From assembly GCF_036985595.1 (NCBI RefSeq), contig NZ_BTPU01000039.1, positions 37,226 to 101,225 of the forward strand: 64,000 nucleotides of DNA, in the 5' to 3' direction. Positions 17,963 to 27,682 of the stretch are shown here, piece after piece. The position numbers were made by a program, and so were the translations under genes. The DNA comes from Vallitalea maricola. GTDB lineage: Bacteria; Bacillota; Clostridia; Lachnospirales; Vallitaleaceae. Under the pieces are notes generated by a model. That model searched no databases and was not told where the DNA came from. It saw only the letters and a list, made by a program, of their open reading frames with translations. How positions within the stretch are numbered: position 1 is the first letter of the stretch; the number at the start of each line of letters is the position of its first letter.

Positions 17963-18644
17963 CCCCCCATACAGTTTTTATGAATTTTGGTTTCCTTGAA
18001 GGTTCATTCATTTTTTCTCTAAGACGTCCTATATGAGCCATAACGGTATTGTTGTTATCTAGATATTTCTGCCCCCATACTGCTTCAAACAATTCCTCAG
18101 ATGAAACAACTTTTCCTTTATTTTCGCATAGATGCCAAAGAATAGAGAATTCAATAGGAGTCAGGGACAAAGACTTCCCTAGATATGTACATTTATGAGT
18201 ATCTTTATTAATTACCATACCTCTTATATCATATCTATTAGTACATGTATCAACATCATCTGAATCCGTATGATTATATAACATATACCTTCTTAACTGG
18301 GTTTTGACTCTTGCCACAACCTCCAAAGGGTTAAAAGGTTTGGTTATATAATCATCCGCTCCTATTGTCAATCCCATTATCTTATCAATATCTTCTACTT
18401 TGGCAGTCAATAATATGATAGGATAAAAATATTTTTCCCTAATCTTTTTACAAATTGTAAAACCATCTGTATCAGGAAGCATTACATCCAATATAGCCAA
18501 ATCCAATTTTTCTGTTTCTATGCAATTAAGTGCATCATTTCCATTATAGAATTTGTAAATGGTATATCCCTCATTTTTTAAATACAATTCTATCAAATCA
18601 GCAATTTCTTTTTCATCATCTACCAATAAAATCTTTTCTTTCAT
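17943..18644 (-). CDS. vanR: VanR-type OmpR/PhoB-family response regulator
   Basis: This 233-residue regulator has an N-terminal receiver domain: EKILLVDDEKEIADLIELYL carries the acidic pocket, LAILDVMLPDTDGF the phosphoacceptor Asp near 52, and ILLTAKVEDIDKIMGL...GADDYITKPF the Thr/Lys switch residues. The C-terminal winged helix shows LSLTPIEFSILWHLCENKGKV and FIKTVWGVGYQIE. It is the first gene of the vanR-vanS-vanG-vanXY-vanT-fem array and overlaps vanS by 20 bases. AGGAGAT precedes the ATG. It should activate vanG-vanXY-vanT, and perhaps itself. Confidence 0.9.
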   Translation of the reverse strand: MKEKILLVDDEKEIADLIELYLKNEGYTIYKFYNGNDALNCIETEKLDLAILDVMLPDTDGFTICKKIREKYFYPIILLTAKVEDIDKIMGLTIGADDYITKPFNPLEVVARVKTQLRRYMLYNHTDSDDVDTCTNRYDIRGMVINKDTHKCTYLGKSLSLTPIEFSILWHLCENKGKVVSSEELFEAVWGQKYLDNNNTVMAHIGRLREKMNEPSRKPKFIKTVWGVGYQIE

Positions 18645-18763
18645 TACTTATATCTCCTATCATCACAAAAATATTACTAAACCCTTATCATGTACTTTAA
18701 AATATATTATAACATATATAAAAATTAATTAATAAAAAAAGTTACTATGCATTCCAATAAGAA

Positions 18764-18790
18764 AGCCTACTTTAATAAATAAAGTAGACT
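18764..18790 (-). terminator. Terminator after the Nudix gene
   Basis: AGCCTACTTTA and TAAAGTAGACT form an 11-bp stem with one mismatch and a five-base loop, followed on the minus strand by CTTTCTTATT. It insulates vanR from the upstream Nudix gene. Confidence 0.65.
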
Positions 18791-18809
18791 AATTATGATC
18801 TGGCTTTCC

Positions 18810-19253
18810 CTAGATGTACTTTTTATTTCCCCACATGTTGCATTTTTTCAAATCCAAGTAATCATTATACGCTTGTTCTAATATTTGTTTCTCATTGCTG
18901 AATTTTAGTAAATGGTAAGCTTCATGATATTTGTAATACCCAGAATCAGTAAAAAATTCTTCTCTTTGTGGTCTGCTATAATAGCTATAGGCCTTCATTA
19001 GATACCAGTGTACATCCTTAACAACTGTATCATTGGAAATCATAAAGGAATATTGACTTTTCCCAACATATTTTATAATATTTGCTTTAACGGAAGCTTC
19101 TTCACGTACTTCTCTTATAGCTGTATCATTATATTCTTCTTGGTCTTCAACAGTACCTTTGGGTAATACCCAGCCTTCGTATTTATGTTGATAAAGTAAT
19201 AATATCTTACCTTTATGAATTACCACCCCGCCACAACTAACTGCTTCAATCAT
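18810..19253 (-). CDS. Nudix hydrolase
   Basis: This 147-residue single-domain Nudix hydrolase has the box GTVEDQEEYNDTAIREVREE near residues 33-55, fitting GX5EX7REUXEEXGU. The preceding KYEGWVLPKG is typical of diadenosine-tetraphosphate-type members, but the substrate cannot be assigned. A gene-proximal terminator and an AT-rich upstream gap suggest it is transcribed alone. An AGGAGG-like RBS (CTAGGAGGCATTT) precedes the ATG. Confidence 0.85.
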   Translation of the reverse strand: MIEAVSCGGVVIHKGKILLLYQHKYEGWVLPKGTVEDQEEYNDTAIREVREEASVKANIIKYVGKSQYSFMISNDTVVKDVHWYLMKAYSYYSRPQREEFFTDSGYYKYHEAYHLLKFSNEKQILEQAYNDYLDLKKCNMWGNKKYI

Positions 19254-19426
19254 ATAAATGCCTCCTAGCTTTTGGGTAATTCATCTTAACATTTTTCAAA
19301 TAAAATGTCTCGTCTTAAAAAGTATACAATTTTTTCAAACTTTTTTCAACTGTATATTTTTAACTACCGTACTTGTATATTACCATAACTATAACTTTAT
19401 TATAATTATAAGAGTTCGTATAACTA

Positions 19427-20848
19427 TTATTTATTGATATATAGCTCAAAAAGCTGTTTTGCTATTGGTGCTGCATATTTCGTACTTGTTCCAGAGTTTT
19501 CAACTATTATGGATACAGCTATCTGAGGATTATCAGCTGGTGCAAATCCTACATACCATGCATGAGGTTTATCTCCTGTATTTTCAGCTGAGCCTGTTTT
19601 ACCAGCAACATCGATACCTTGGACAGCAGATGTCTTTCCAGTACCTTCACTTACAACCTTTTTCATGAATTCTTTTATTATACCTGCTTCTTCTACACTC
19701 ATAAGCTCAGAATAGAATTCTGGAAGATTTTTAGTTATTAATTTTCCATTAGCATTTTCAACACTATCAATTAGATAGGGTTTCATTAATATACCACCAT
19801 TAGCTATAGCAGAAGATATTAAAGCATTATGGAATGGAGTTATTTCTGTTTTTCCTTGTCCTATGGCTGTTTCTGCTATATCTTTCACAGCAGATTCTTC
19901 ACTTAGTTTAAACCTGCTGGTTCTAAAATGTAATGGATAAGGGAGTAACGTATCAAACAGTAAATCATTTGCAACATTTCTATAATTATGCATATTTAAG
20001 TTAGTCCCTATATGAGCAAATGCTGTATTACATGACATCTTAAATGCGTTTTCCAGATTTTCTTCTCCATGTTTCGTATTTGAATAACAATGGATCGTAG
20101 TTCCTTCAAATACGTCTTTACCATTGCAAGTATAGGTATAATCCTTCCAACCAGGATTTTCTCTTATAAATGCTAAAGCAGTAATTATTTTAAATGTAGA
20201 ACCTGGTGGATACAAACCATGAGTAGCCTTATTCAATAGTGGAGAATTTTCTTCATCATTATTTAACTCAGTCCAATTGCTCTCAATATAATTAGGATTA
20301 AAATCAGGCTTAGAAACCATACAAAGTATTTTCCCAGTTGATGGCTCTATAGCTACTATTGCACCTTTTTTATTACCTAATAATTCATAAGCCTTCTTTT
20401 GTAAATCAGCATCTAAAGTAGTAACAACATTATCACCAACACTTTTTTTCTTAGATATTGACTGTACGGTTTTCTCTATTATTCCCACATTTGATTTCAA
20501 TAAATCATAATTTACCAGAGCCTCTATACCTGTTTTACCTTGATGGGAATAACCTACAATATGTGAAAATATATTTTCATAAGGATATATTCTATATGAC
20601 TTATCACCATCTACCATAGTTTCAGCTAAGACTTTTTTGTTAGTATCTAATATCTTACCTCTAACGATATTCTGTTCCAATTCTTCAATACGAGGATTAT
20701 AAGAATTAATAACAACATTTGTACTATCAACATAAACAAATTTGATGATGTTCACGATTAATATTACAAAAAGTCCTATGAATATATATGAAATATTATT
20801 TAAACTTTTATTATCTTTTCTGTTTACTTGTTCTTTTTTTCTTTTCAT
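19427..20848 (-). CDS. pbpA: Penicillin-binding protein transpeptidase, PbpA/FtsI type
   Basis: This 473-residue class B-like PBP has one N-terminal membrane anchor (IFIGLFVILIVNIIKFVYV), a short dimerisation domain and a transpeptidase domain. Active-site motifs are LYPPGSTFKIITALAF near residue 214 (SxxK), FKMSCNTAFAHIG (SxN) and VAGKTGSAENTGD (KTG). It cross-links peptidoglycan. It overlaps the SEDS gene by 38 bases, the standard RodA/FtsW-PBP pairing. ATG 20848 has AAGGGTG upstream; the in-frame GTG at 20857 is part of that RBS. At under 500 residues it is a compact member of the family. Confidence 0.87.
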   Translation of the reverse strand: MKRKKEQVNRKDNKSLNNISYIFIGLFVILIVNIIKFVYVDSTNVVINSYNPRIEELEQNIVRGKILDTNKKVLAETMVDGDKSYRIYPYENIFSHIVGYSHQGKTGIEALVNYDLLKSNVGIIEKTVQSISKKKSVGDNVVTTLDADLQKKAYELLGNKKGAIVAIEPSTGKILCMVSKPDFNPNYIESNWTELNNDEENSPLLNKATHGLYPPGSTFKIITALAFIRENPGWKDYTYTCNGKDVFEGTTIHCYSNTKHGEENLENAFKMSCNTAFAHIGTNLNMHNYRNVANDLLFDTLLPYPLHFRTSRFKLSEESAVKDIAETAIGQGKTEITPFHNALISSAIANGGILMKPYLIDSVENANGKLITKNLPEFYSELMSVEEAGIIKEFMKKVVSEGTGKTSAVQGIDVAGKTGSAENTGDKPHAWYVGFAPADNPQIAVSIIVENSGTSTKYAAPIAKQLFELYINK

Positions 20849-22199
20849 TTGTTTCACCCTTTTGATTCTTAATGTGAATACCTTCTAAGATACCTAACAT
20901 TATTATTGACATTGTTAATGATGTACCTCCAGAACTTACAAAAGGTAAAGTAACTCCTGTAAGAGGTATAAGCTTAGTTACACCTGCAAGTATTAAGAAC
21001 ATCTGAAATGCAAACGTACAGCTTATCCCACTTGCCAATAATAAATAGAAATTATCCTTTGTACCTTTAGCAATTTTGATACCACTTAAGAAAAATAAAG
21101 CCATAATTATAATTAATAATATTGAAAATATATTACCAAATTCTTCGCAGATAGCTGCAAATATTATATCTGTTTCAACTGCTGGTATAACTTTTGGCAT
21201 ACCTTTTGTCAATCCTTTACCAAAAAAGCCTCCAGCACCTATTGCAAATAGTGATTGAGCTATCTGATATCCTTTTCTGTCAATATCAGCCCAAGGATTA
21301 ATCCAAGCTTCAACTCTGTCCCTTACATGAGAATAATACTTATAAGCTATGAATGAACCTACAATTCCCCCTGAAAGACCTCCTAAAAAATAAAAAGGTT
21401 TATTAGTAGATATATAAATAACTGAAATAAATATTATAAAAAATATTAAAGCTGTTCCTAAGTCTTTTTGATATACTAGTAAAAACATTAGTATCAATGA
21501 TGGTATTGCTGCAATCACCACATGAATAATCTTATCCCTTTTTCTCATGTAAGCAGCTAAAAATAGAATAAATAGTATTTTTATTATTTCTGATGGTTGA
21601 AAGCTAAAATCTCCAATCAATATCCAGTTGGTAGCTCCATGTTTTTCAGTACCTACAAAGTTAACTGTAACAAGAAATATTATTGAAATACCAATATAAA
21701 CCCACTCCAACTTATCAAGAAAAGTGAACCTATCAATAAATATAGGTACCAATATAGCGAATAGATATCCAAGTATAGCCATAAGAAATTGTCTATAACC
21801 AACATTGTAATCTATCCTTGCTAATATTATAAAGGATATGGATATTAGATATAATGAAGTATTCCATAATAAATAGTTATACTCAGTATATAATTTCTTT
21901 AACAAGAACCAGATTATCATAAAAAATATAACTTGTTCTACATATAAAATCAATAAATCCAGTTTATGTTTATCAGATGCACCAATTAATATCATGAAAC
22001 CAAGAAAATGTGTTATCAATAATGTTATTCTTTGATTTTTCAAATAAAAGTTTTCATTTGACCCCTGTATCATAGATTTATTTTTTTTATTATTAACTGT
22101 TTTATATTTGCATCTATATAATTTATAACATAGATAAGTAAAATATATTGCTAATAATATAAATGTAAATCTAGAAATATTAATTATTATCTCGAACAT
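20811..22199 (-). CDS. SEDS-family peptidoglycan glycosyltransferase (FtsW/RodA/SpoVE)
   Basis: This 462-residue polytopic membrane protein has about ten to twelve membrane segments. The family motif EAWINPWADIDRKGYQIAQSLFAIGAGG is split over residues 310-340, with AAICEEFG and the C-terminal LPFVSSGGTSLTMSIIMLG following. It polymerises lipid II glycan strands with the PBP encoded immediately downstream in an overlapping frame. An extra N-terminal region of roughly 80 residues with one or two membrane spans precedes the core. FtsW, RodA and SpoVE cannot be separated from sequence alone. Confidence 0.88.
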   Translation of the reverse strand: MFEIIINISRFTFILLAIYFTYLCYKLYRCKYKTVNNKKNKSMIQGSNENFYLKNQRITLLITHFLGFMILIGASDKHKLDLLILYVEQVIFFMIIWFLLKKLYTEYNYLLWNTSLYLISISFIILARIDYNVGYRQFLMAILGYLFAILVPIFIDRFTFLDKLEWVYIGISIIFLVTVNFVGTEKHGATNWILIGDFSFQPSEIIKILFILFLAAYMRKRDKIIHVVIAAIPSLILMFLLVYQKDLGTALIFFIIFISVIYISTNKPFYFLGGLSGGIVGSFIAYKYYSHVRDRVEAWINPWADIDRKGYQIAQSLFAIGAGGFFGKGLTKGMPKVIPAVETDIIFAAICEEFGNIFSILLIIIMALFFLSGIKIAKGTKDNFYLLLASGISCTFAFQMFLILAGVTKLIPLTGVTLPFVSSGGTSLTMSIIMLGILEGIHIKNQKGETNEKKKRTSKQKR

Positions 22200-22209
22200 A
22201 TGTTCCCAC

Positions 22210-24606
22210 CTACTCTATACCTCTTAAAAAATGACCTCTATTAAATTCTTCCACACCAAGATTATCAAGTATGCTTTCTCTGTCATATTGTTTAACGTTA
22301 CATATAATACTAAAAAATAAATTCATGATCTTAACTATCTGTTCTTTACTTTCACTAGTAAATTCTAATCTTAGATTACTGATACCTAAATTATTAACTT
22401 TGTTTAATTGGTCTAATAATATTAATGGACTTGAGTTATAAATAACATTAATACAATTAATACATCTTCTATCTACTAGAAACTTTTTTCCATATCTATC
22501 CTTTAAATAATATTTTTTATTATTATAACATAACTTCTTATTATTACTAGTATTATTTATAATACATTGCTTTGATACCATTAGAGGAAGATATCCATAA
22601 ACCATTATTTCGGATTGACTTGTGTCTAAATCGTTGATTTCTCTATTGTGTAGTTCAGGTGACAATGTTATACGTGATGCCCCTTCCTTTTTCCAAGCAG
22701 ATATTGTCTCATTGTTAATAATGTTCATATTATAATCAATGATAATTTGTTTATTGGTACCTTTCAGCAAATACATTTCACCGTATGTTCTAATCAAATA
22801 GCCCTCGACATCTAATTTTTCTATTTGTTTAAATTTCGTTATATATCTTTTTTGGATAGTTTCATCAAATATTCTTGGCAGAGCTACAAAAACATTTGCA
22901 TTATAATTTTTACAGATATTAATGATTTTCTTGATATCTTCTATCTCTATTAGTTCACTCTCAATGTATACATCTTTTACATTAAAATCTTTTATAGCTT
23001 CTAGTTGTGCCATATTCCTAATTAAAACATTTACATTACACTCAGGCTTCTTTACTGTTTTCTTATCAATTTTATAGCCGGGTAATTTTTTCGGTTCTCT
23101 TCTATATGAATCCAAAAGCATTTCTTCTAGATTCTCTAAAGCATTTCTTCTAAGCTTATTAATCTCACTAATAGGAATGAATATATTATCATCAATGTTT
23201 ACATTCTTCATTACTAATTCAAATGGAAAATCCCCAGTTTTTTTGATCTGTTTAATTATTCTCTCCTCAGTAAGGGATTGATTTTTAGCTTTTTCAACAA
23301 TACAGCCTGATTCTCTAATATTAAAATTGTTATAGTTCAATTCCAATTCAATTGCTTTGCCTTTATTAACTTTTAGATTACCTTCCACCTTTAACTTTTT
23401 ATTTATTTTGATGATATTATTACCGATGTCATCATAAGTCTGTTTATTTTTAACCCTATAAACTAAATTACCTTGAAGGATATATTTGTTATAGTCTTTC
23501 AAAGTGATATTAGCACTATCTGACGGCTTTTTGATGGTAATAGATGGGAAAGGTTCATTACCTGTCCATATCTCTAATTTATCACCTTTATTTACTTTAC
23601 TATTTAATTTTATTTCTATTGTTCTGCTTTTTTTATTAACATTAGTAACTTTTCCAATATAAGCACCTTGGTTATTAGGCTTTTTCATTGACATTAAATC
23701 TGATTTATTATTGTAATACCCTGTAGAGAAGCCACCTCTATTGTATATTTCAAGAAGTAATTCCATATCTCTTTTATCTACATCATAACCATTAGGATTT
23801 TCAAAATATCTATCTATATATTTTCTATATACTGATGTAACAGAAGCCACATATTCAGGACTTTTCATCCTTCCTTCAATTTTAAAAGATGTTATTCCTG
23901 CATTAATTAATTCAGGTAATAAATCAATTGTAGCAATATCTTTTGGACTTAGTAAATACTTACCGCCTGAATGATTTATCTTTTTAGATTCTTCATATAG
24001 TGCATAAGGTAATCTGCATGTTCCTGCACATCTTCCCCTATTTCCACTTCTACCGCCTAAAATACTACTCATTAAACATTGTCCTGAATATGAATAACAC
24101 AATGCTCCATGAATAAAACATTCAATTTCTGTATCTGTATTGCTGGTAATATAGTTTATTTCTTTGAGGCTTGATTCTCTACTTAATACAACCCGTTTAA
24201 AACCTAATTCATTAAGGTATTTTACTCCTTGTAGGTTATGAATTGTCATTTGAGTACTTGCATGTATCTCTAAATCTTTAAATATGTCTCTAATAAGTTT
24301 ACATATGCCGAAATCTTGTATGATTAAAGCGTCAACTCCTGCTTCATATATAATATTAATATAATTAATAAAATCCTCTATCTCTTTGTCCTTAAATAGA
24401 GTATTAACAGTTACATATATCTTTACACCTCTTAGATGGCAATACTTTATAGCTTTTATCAATTCTTCTGTATCAAAGTTAGAAGCATATGCTCTAGCAC
24501 TAAATTGCTTACCTCCAACATAAACAGCATCACAACCAGCATTGATTGCTGCAATCATACTTTCAAATGAACCTGCTGGTGATAATAATTCTGGTTTATC
24601 ATTCAT
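22210..24606 (-). CDS. Peptidase U32 family protein with DUF3656-type insert (RlhA/YdcP-like)
   Basis: This 798-residue protein has a U32 TIM-barrel opening, PELLSPAGSFESMIAAINAG, the core GCDAVYVGGKQFSARAYASN and the signature around residues 165-205 with FIHGALCYSYSGQC and GNRGRCAGTCRLPY, whose cysteines may hold an Fe-S cluster. The middle third is the DUF3656 region, and the C-terminus is another partial barrel ending in a Cys pair (RRCINC). Relatives include RlhA, which hydroxylates 23S rRNA cytidine 2501; collagenase activity is doubtful. ATG 24606 has AAAGGTG upstream, so the frame extension to 24615 is rejected. Confidence 0.87.
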   Translation of the reverse strand: MNDKPELLSPAGSFESMIAAINAGCDAVYVGGKQFSARAYASNFDTEELIKAIKYCHLRGVKIYVTVNTLFKDKEIEDFINYINIIYEAGVDALIIQDFGICKLIRDIFKDLEIHASTQMTIHNLQGVKYLNELGFKRVVLSRESSLKEINYITSNTDTEIECFIHGALCYSYSGQCLMSSILGGRSGNRGRCAGTCRLPYALYEESKKINHSGGKYLLSPKDIATIDLLPELINAGITSFKIEGRMKSPEYVASVTSVYRKYIDRYFENPNGYDVDKRDMELLLEIYNRGGFSTGYYNNKSDLMSMKKPNNQGAYIGKVTNVNKKSRTIEIKLNSKVNKGDKLEIWTGNEPFPSITIKKPSDSANITLKDYNKYILQGNLVYRVKNKQTYDDIGNNIIKINKKLKVEGNLKVNKGKAIELELNYNNFNIRESGCIVEKAKNQSLTEERIIKQIKKTGDFPFELVMKNVNIDDNIFIPISEINKLRRNALENLEEMLLDSYRREPKKLPGYKIDKKTVKKPECNVNVLIRNMAQLEAIKDFNVKDVYIESELIEIEDIKKIINICKNYNANVFVALPRIFDETIQKRYITKFKQIEKLDVEGYLIRTYGEMYLLKGTNKQIIIDYNMNIINNETISAWKKEGASRITLSPELHNREINDLDTSQSEIMVYGYLPLMVSKQCIINNTSNNKKLCYNNKKYYLKDRYGKKFLVDRRCINCINVIYNSSPLILLDQLNKVNNLGISNLRLEFTSESKEQIVKIMNLFFSIICNVKQYDRESILDNLGVEEFNRGHFLRGIE

Positions 24607-24696
24607 AAATTTCACCTTTCTATATATATTAAACTTAAATGCGGATATCTATTATAAGAAACCGCAACATTATTTACATTCTTGTGTAAAACAAAA

Positions 24697-24721
24697 GTAG
24701 TAATATACATTATATTACTAC
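24697..24721 (-). terminator. Terminator overlapping the zapA stop codon
   Basis: GTAGTAATATA and TATATTACTAC form a perfect 11-bp stem with a three-base loop. On the minus strand CTTTTGTTTTA follows. The stem includes the zapA stop at 24718. Confidence 0.7.
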
Positions 24722-25146
24722 CCGTTTTCTAAATCAAATGTTTCTATGTATTCATCTAGTTCTGCCTTATAATTTTCCATGTCTTCTTCTAATCTGTCTG
24801 CCCGTTCAATTAATTCATTCTTATCAGCTTCTAATTTATGTATTTTTTCTTGTAATTTCTCAATCTCACGTTCTTTTTCTAGTATCAGTTCATCTTTTAA
24901 TTTAAAAGATTTTTCTAGATTTACAGTACCTTCTTTTGCCTTAAAATAATCATCAGCAATATTGATTGCTAATAATATAGACATTAATCTAGTATTAAGA
25001 AATTGTCCGTTCTCCGAAGCCTTTAGTTCATCTAATTTATTATTGATATAAAGAGCCACTCTTTGAATATATTCTTCGCTCTCGTCCCCAGATAATGTAT
25101 ATACATTACCACCAATTATTACTTTTGTATTATTCTTTGGTGACAT
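24718..25146 (-). CDS. zapA: Cell division protein ZapA
   Basis: This 142-residue protein has an N-terminal ZapA head (TKVIIGGNVYTLSGDESEEY, then AAL-type VALYINNKLDELK and LNTRLMSILLAINIADDYFK). From about residue 70 to the end it is a strongly charged coiled coil rich in Lys and Glu heptads. It should stabilise FtsZ bundles at the division site. AAAGGGGG precedes the ATG. It lies upstream of the U32 peptidase gene but its own terminator separates them. Confidence 0.88.
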   Translation of the reverse strand: MSPKNNTKVIIGGNVYTLSGDESEEYIQRVALYINNKLDELKASENGQFLNTRLMSILLAINIADDYFKAKEGTVNLEKSFKLKDELILEKEREIEKLQEKIHKLEADKNELIERADRLEEDMENYKAELDEYIETFDLENG

Positions 25147-25283
25147 ACTAGACCCCCTTTACTACTTATTAAAGCTTGTTCCATTATTAGCATAACCAAT
25201 ATACTATAAATATTCTATGCAACATTTAGTACGGCTACTTAATGTTAAAACTTTTAATTATAATTAATGCTATTATAACACAA

Positions 25284-25319
25284 AGAAACAATAATTGACA
25301 ATTAAGAATTATTGTTTCT
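25284..25319 (-). terminator. Terminator after the HTH regulator gene
   Basis: AGAAACAATAATT and AATTATTGTTTCT form a perfect 13-bp stem about 60 bases beyond the stop at 25379. The following minus-strand run is TTTGTGTT, so the T-tract is modest. Confidence 0.6.
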
Positions 25320-25378
25320 AAGTATATATAGTTCCGTATGTTTTTATAACACAATTATTATTCATATTTAATATAAAA

Positions 25379-25900
25379 CTATACTACGTCACTTAAGACA
25401 TTCAGTACTAAGTTGTTATCTGTTGTCACCCCATCATCATTATTCCAAGTAATCACGATACCATCTGTATTATCAACTTCTGATAGCGTTTCTATTTCAC
25501 TATAGGTTACATTATGTAATCTTTTTGCTTCAATAATACTCATCTTAACTATTTTATATACTTCATCATGCTGTCCGTACAAATAAAAATGGTAGTATCC
25601 TTTTTCTATCTGTTCTTCAATGATTTTCTTAGTCATCTGACGAACCTTGCTAATCATCTTATAACTCACTACCACTTCATCGTATGTTTTTAGATCCTTT
25701 GCTTTTTTACCTAAAGGAGTTATTATGTATTTTAGAGCTCTGGAGTTAATCTGCTGTACATTGATATATCCTTTATTAATCATATCCTGTAGAATCCCAT
25801 TGATAGAACCAAGGGATAAACCTAAATCTTTAGCTAATTGTCTTTGGGTCACATGTTCATTATTGCTAATCTGACTTAGCAACTGTAATTCTCTATCCAT
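25379..25900 (-). CDS. Winged helix-turn-helix (MarR-like) transcriptional regulator
   Basis: This 173-residue protein starts with a winged HTH: LLSQISNNEHVTQRQLAKDL, then GLSLGSINGILQDMINKGYI as recognition helix and YIITPLGKKAKDL as wing. From residue 70 a helical dimerisation stretch leads into an alpha/beta C-terminal domain of unknown type ending at VLNVLSDVV. The C-terminal part is not a recognised ligand-binding family. It stands alone between ruvB and zapA. GGGGGGAACATT precedes the ATG. Its target is unknown. Confidence 0.8.
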   Translation of the reverse strand: MDRELQLLSQISNNEHVTQRQLAKDLGLSLGSINGILQDMINKGYINVQQINSRALKYIITPLGKKAKDLKTYDEVVVSYKMISKVRQMTKKIIEEQIEKGYYHFYLYGQHDEVYKIVKMSIIEAKRLHNVTYSEIETLSEVDNTDGIVITWNNDDGVTTDNNLVLNVLSDVV

Positions 25901-25979
25901 AATGTTCCCCCCATATATAAATAAATTTCATATTTAACACTATGTATAGTTTAATATTATTGGAAGAAATTGTCAATAG

Positions 25980-26996
25980 TTAGTTATCATTGGTATAATC
26001 ATTACTACAATCTATTCCAAAATGTTTATAACATAGTGACGTAACCGTCCTGCCTCTGGGAGTTCTATTAATATAACCAAGCTGTATCAGATATGGTTCA
26101 TAAACATCTTCAACTGTCCCTGACTCCTCACCAATGGTCGCTGCAAGAGTATCTAGACCTACAGGTCCTCCATTATATTTTTCTATCATAGCAAGTAACA
26201 TCTTCCTATCGTTTTTATCCAAACCGCTTTTATCAACATCTAGTAGATCAAGTGCATAATCAGCAACTTCTTTAGTTATATCACCTTTGTATTTGACTTG
26301 GGCAAAATCTCTTACACGTTTTAGCAATCTATTAGCAAGTCTAGGTGTACCCCTAGACCTTCTCGCTATTTCCACAGCCCCTTTTTCATCAATATCTATA
26401 CCTAAAACACAGGCTGACCTTTTAACAATATCTGTTAATTCATCTAATGTATAGAATTCCAATTTATTGATAACACCAAATCTATCTCTTAAAGGTGATG
26501 TTAAAAGTCCTATACGTGTAGTTGCTCCTACTAAAGTGAATTTTGGCAAATCAAGTCTTATTGACCTTGCTGATGGACCTTTACCTATAACGATATCAAT
26601 AACAAAATCTTCCATAGCCGGATACATTACTTCCTCTACTTGTCTATTCAGTCTATGGATTTCATCTATAAAAAGTATATCTCCTTCTTGAAGATTATTA
26701 AGTATAGCTGCCATATCTCCAGGCTTTTCTATTGCAGGACCTGAAGTGATTTTTAGATTTACTCCCATTTCATTTGCTATAATATTGGACAACGTTGTTT
26801 TACCTAATCCTGGAGGACCATATAATAATACGTGATCAAGAGGTTCTTCTCTCAGTTTAGCTGCTTCAATAAAAACCTTCATGTTCTCTTTTGCTTTTGC
26901 CTGTCCAATATAATCCGATAACAATTTTGGTCTAAGGTTTTGCTCTATCTTCAAATCTTCATCCATTAGTTCTGTTGTAATAATTCTTTTTTCCAT
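25980..26996 (-). CDS. ruvB: Holliday junction branch migration helicase RuvB
   Basis: This 338-residue AAA+ motor drives Holliday junction branch migration with RuvA. LLYGPPGLGKTTLSNIIANE is Walker A, ILFIDEIHRLNRQVEE is Walker B and sensor 1 is LVGATTRIGLLTSPLRDRFG. The C-terminal winged helix ends with LIQLGYINRTPRGR. Its length is standard. It starts 27 bases after ruvA ends and shares its SOS-controlled promoter. Confidence 0.97.
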   Translation of the reverse strand: MEKRIITTELMDEDLKIEQNLRPKLLSDYIGQAKAKENMKVFIEAAKLREEPLDHVLLYGPPGLGKTTLSNIIANEMGVNLKITSGPAIEKPGDMAAILNNLQEGDILFIDEIHRLNRQVEEVMYPAMEDFVIDIVIGKGPSARSIRLDLPKFTLVGATTRIGLLTSPLRDRFGVINKLEFYTLDELTDIVKRSACVLGIDIDEKGAVEIARRSRGTPRLANRLLKRVRDFAQVKYKGDITKEVADYALDLLDVDKSGLDKNDRKMLLAMIEKYNGGPVGLDTLAATIGEESGTVEDVYEPYLIQLGYINRTPRGRTVTSLCYKHFGIDCSNDYTNDN

Positions 26997-27023
26997 TATT
27001 AATTTACTCCTTTAACAGCATGA

Positions 27024-27638
27024 TTAAAAGCTTGCTAACTTACCTAATGCACCTTTAATAATATCTTCTGCTGTAGTTGTTTCTGTTATCTCAAGTATTC
27101 TTACTGCTTTTACTGCTTCAGTACTTGTATAACCAAGACTTACCAAAGCGGCTATAGCATCATTTTTAGCATTAGAAGTTAAAGCTAACTGACTGTTATC
27201 TTCTATTTCTGCACCTACACTATCACTATAATCTTTTAATTTTAATTTATCCTTAAGTTCTAATATGAGTTTTTGAGCTGTTTTCTTGCCTATTCCTGGT
27301 GCCTTTGATATAGTCTTTACATCATCTGCTATAACAGCAAATCTTAATTCATCAGGAGTAATCGTAGATAATACTCCAAGTGCACCCTTAGGTCCTATAC
27401 CATTAACTGTTATCAGTTTTTTGAACACTTCTAAATCATCTCTTGTTATGAAACCATATAATAACATAGCATCTTCTCGAACATATAAATAAGTATGCAT
27501 TTTAATATTCTCACCGATACAAGGTAAATTCTGTATTGCAGACATTGAAATCTTTATCTCATATCCTATACTCTGTGATTCTATAATTATAAAATCATCA
27601 CCAATAAATTCTAATGTTCCTTTTATGTACGATATCAA
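27024..27638 (-). CDS. ruvA: Holliday junction DNA helicase subunit RuvA
   Basis: This 204-residue RuvA has domain I starting ISYIKGTLEFIGDDFIIIES, helix-hairpin-helix motifs LITVNGIGPKGALGVLS and ISKAPGIGKKTAQKLILELK, and a C-terminal UBA-like domain (DAIAALVSLGYTSTEAVKAV) that contacts RuvB. It starts with TTG at 27638 just after AGGTGAGG; the residue match to other RuvA N-termini supports this start. A LexA box and a near-consensus promoter lie 31-73 bases upstream. Confidence 0.96.
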   Translation of the reverse strand: MISYIKGTLEFIGDDFIIIESQSIGYEIKISMSAIQNLPCIGENIKMHTYLYVREDAMLLYGFITRDDLEVFKKLITVNGIGPKGALGVLSTITPDELRFAVIADDVKTISKAPGIGKKTAQKLILELKDKLKLKDYSDSVGAEIEDNSQLALTSNAKNDAIAALVSLGYTSTEAVKAVRILEITETTTAEDIIKGALGKLASF

Positions 27639-27668
27639 TTCCTCACCTACTTTTACAATAATATGTTA

Positions 27669-27680
27669 GAACGTTTGTTC
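27669..27680. promoter_or_regulatory. LexA (DinR) operator upstream of ruvAB
   Basis: GAACGTTTGTTC is a perfect GAAC-N4-GTTC dyad, the core of the Firmicute SOS box. It sits directly downstream of the -10 hexamer of the ruvA promoter, about 30 bases from the ruvA start, ideal for repression. Confidence 0.85.
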
Positions 27681-27682
27681 CT

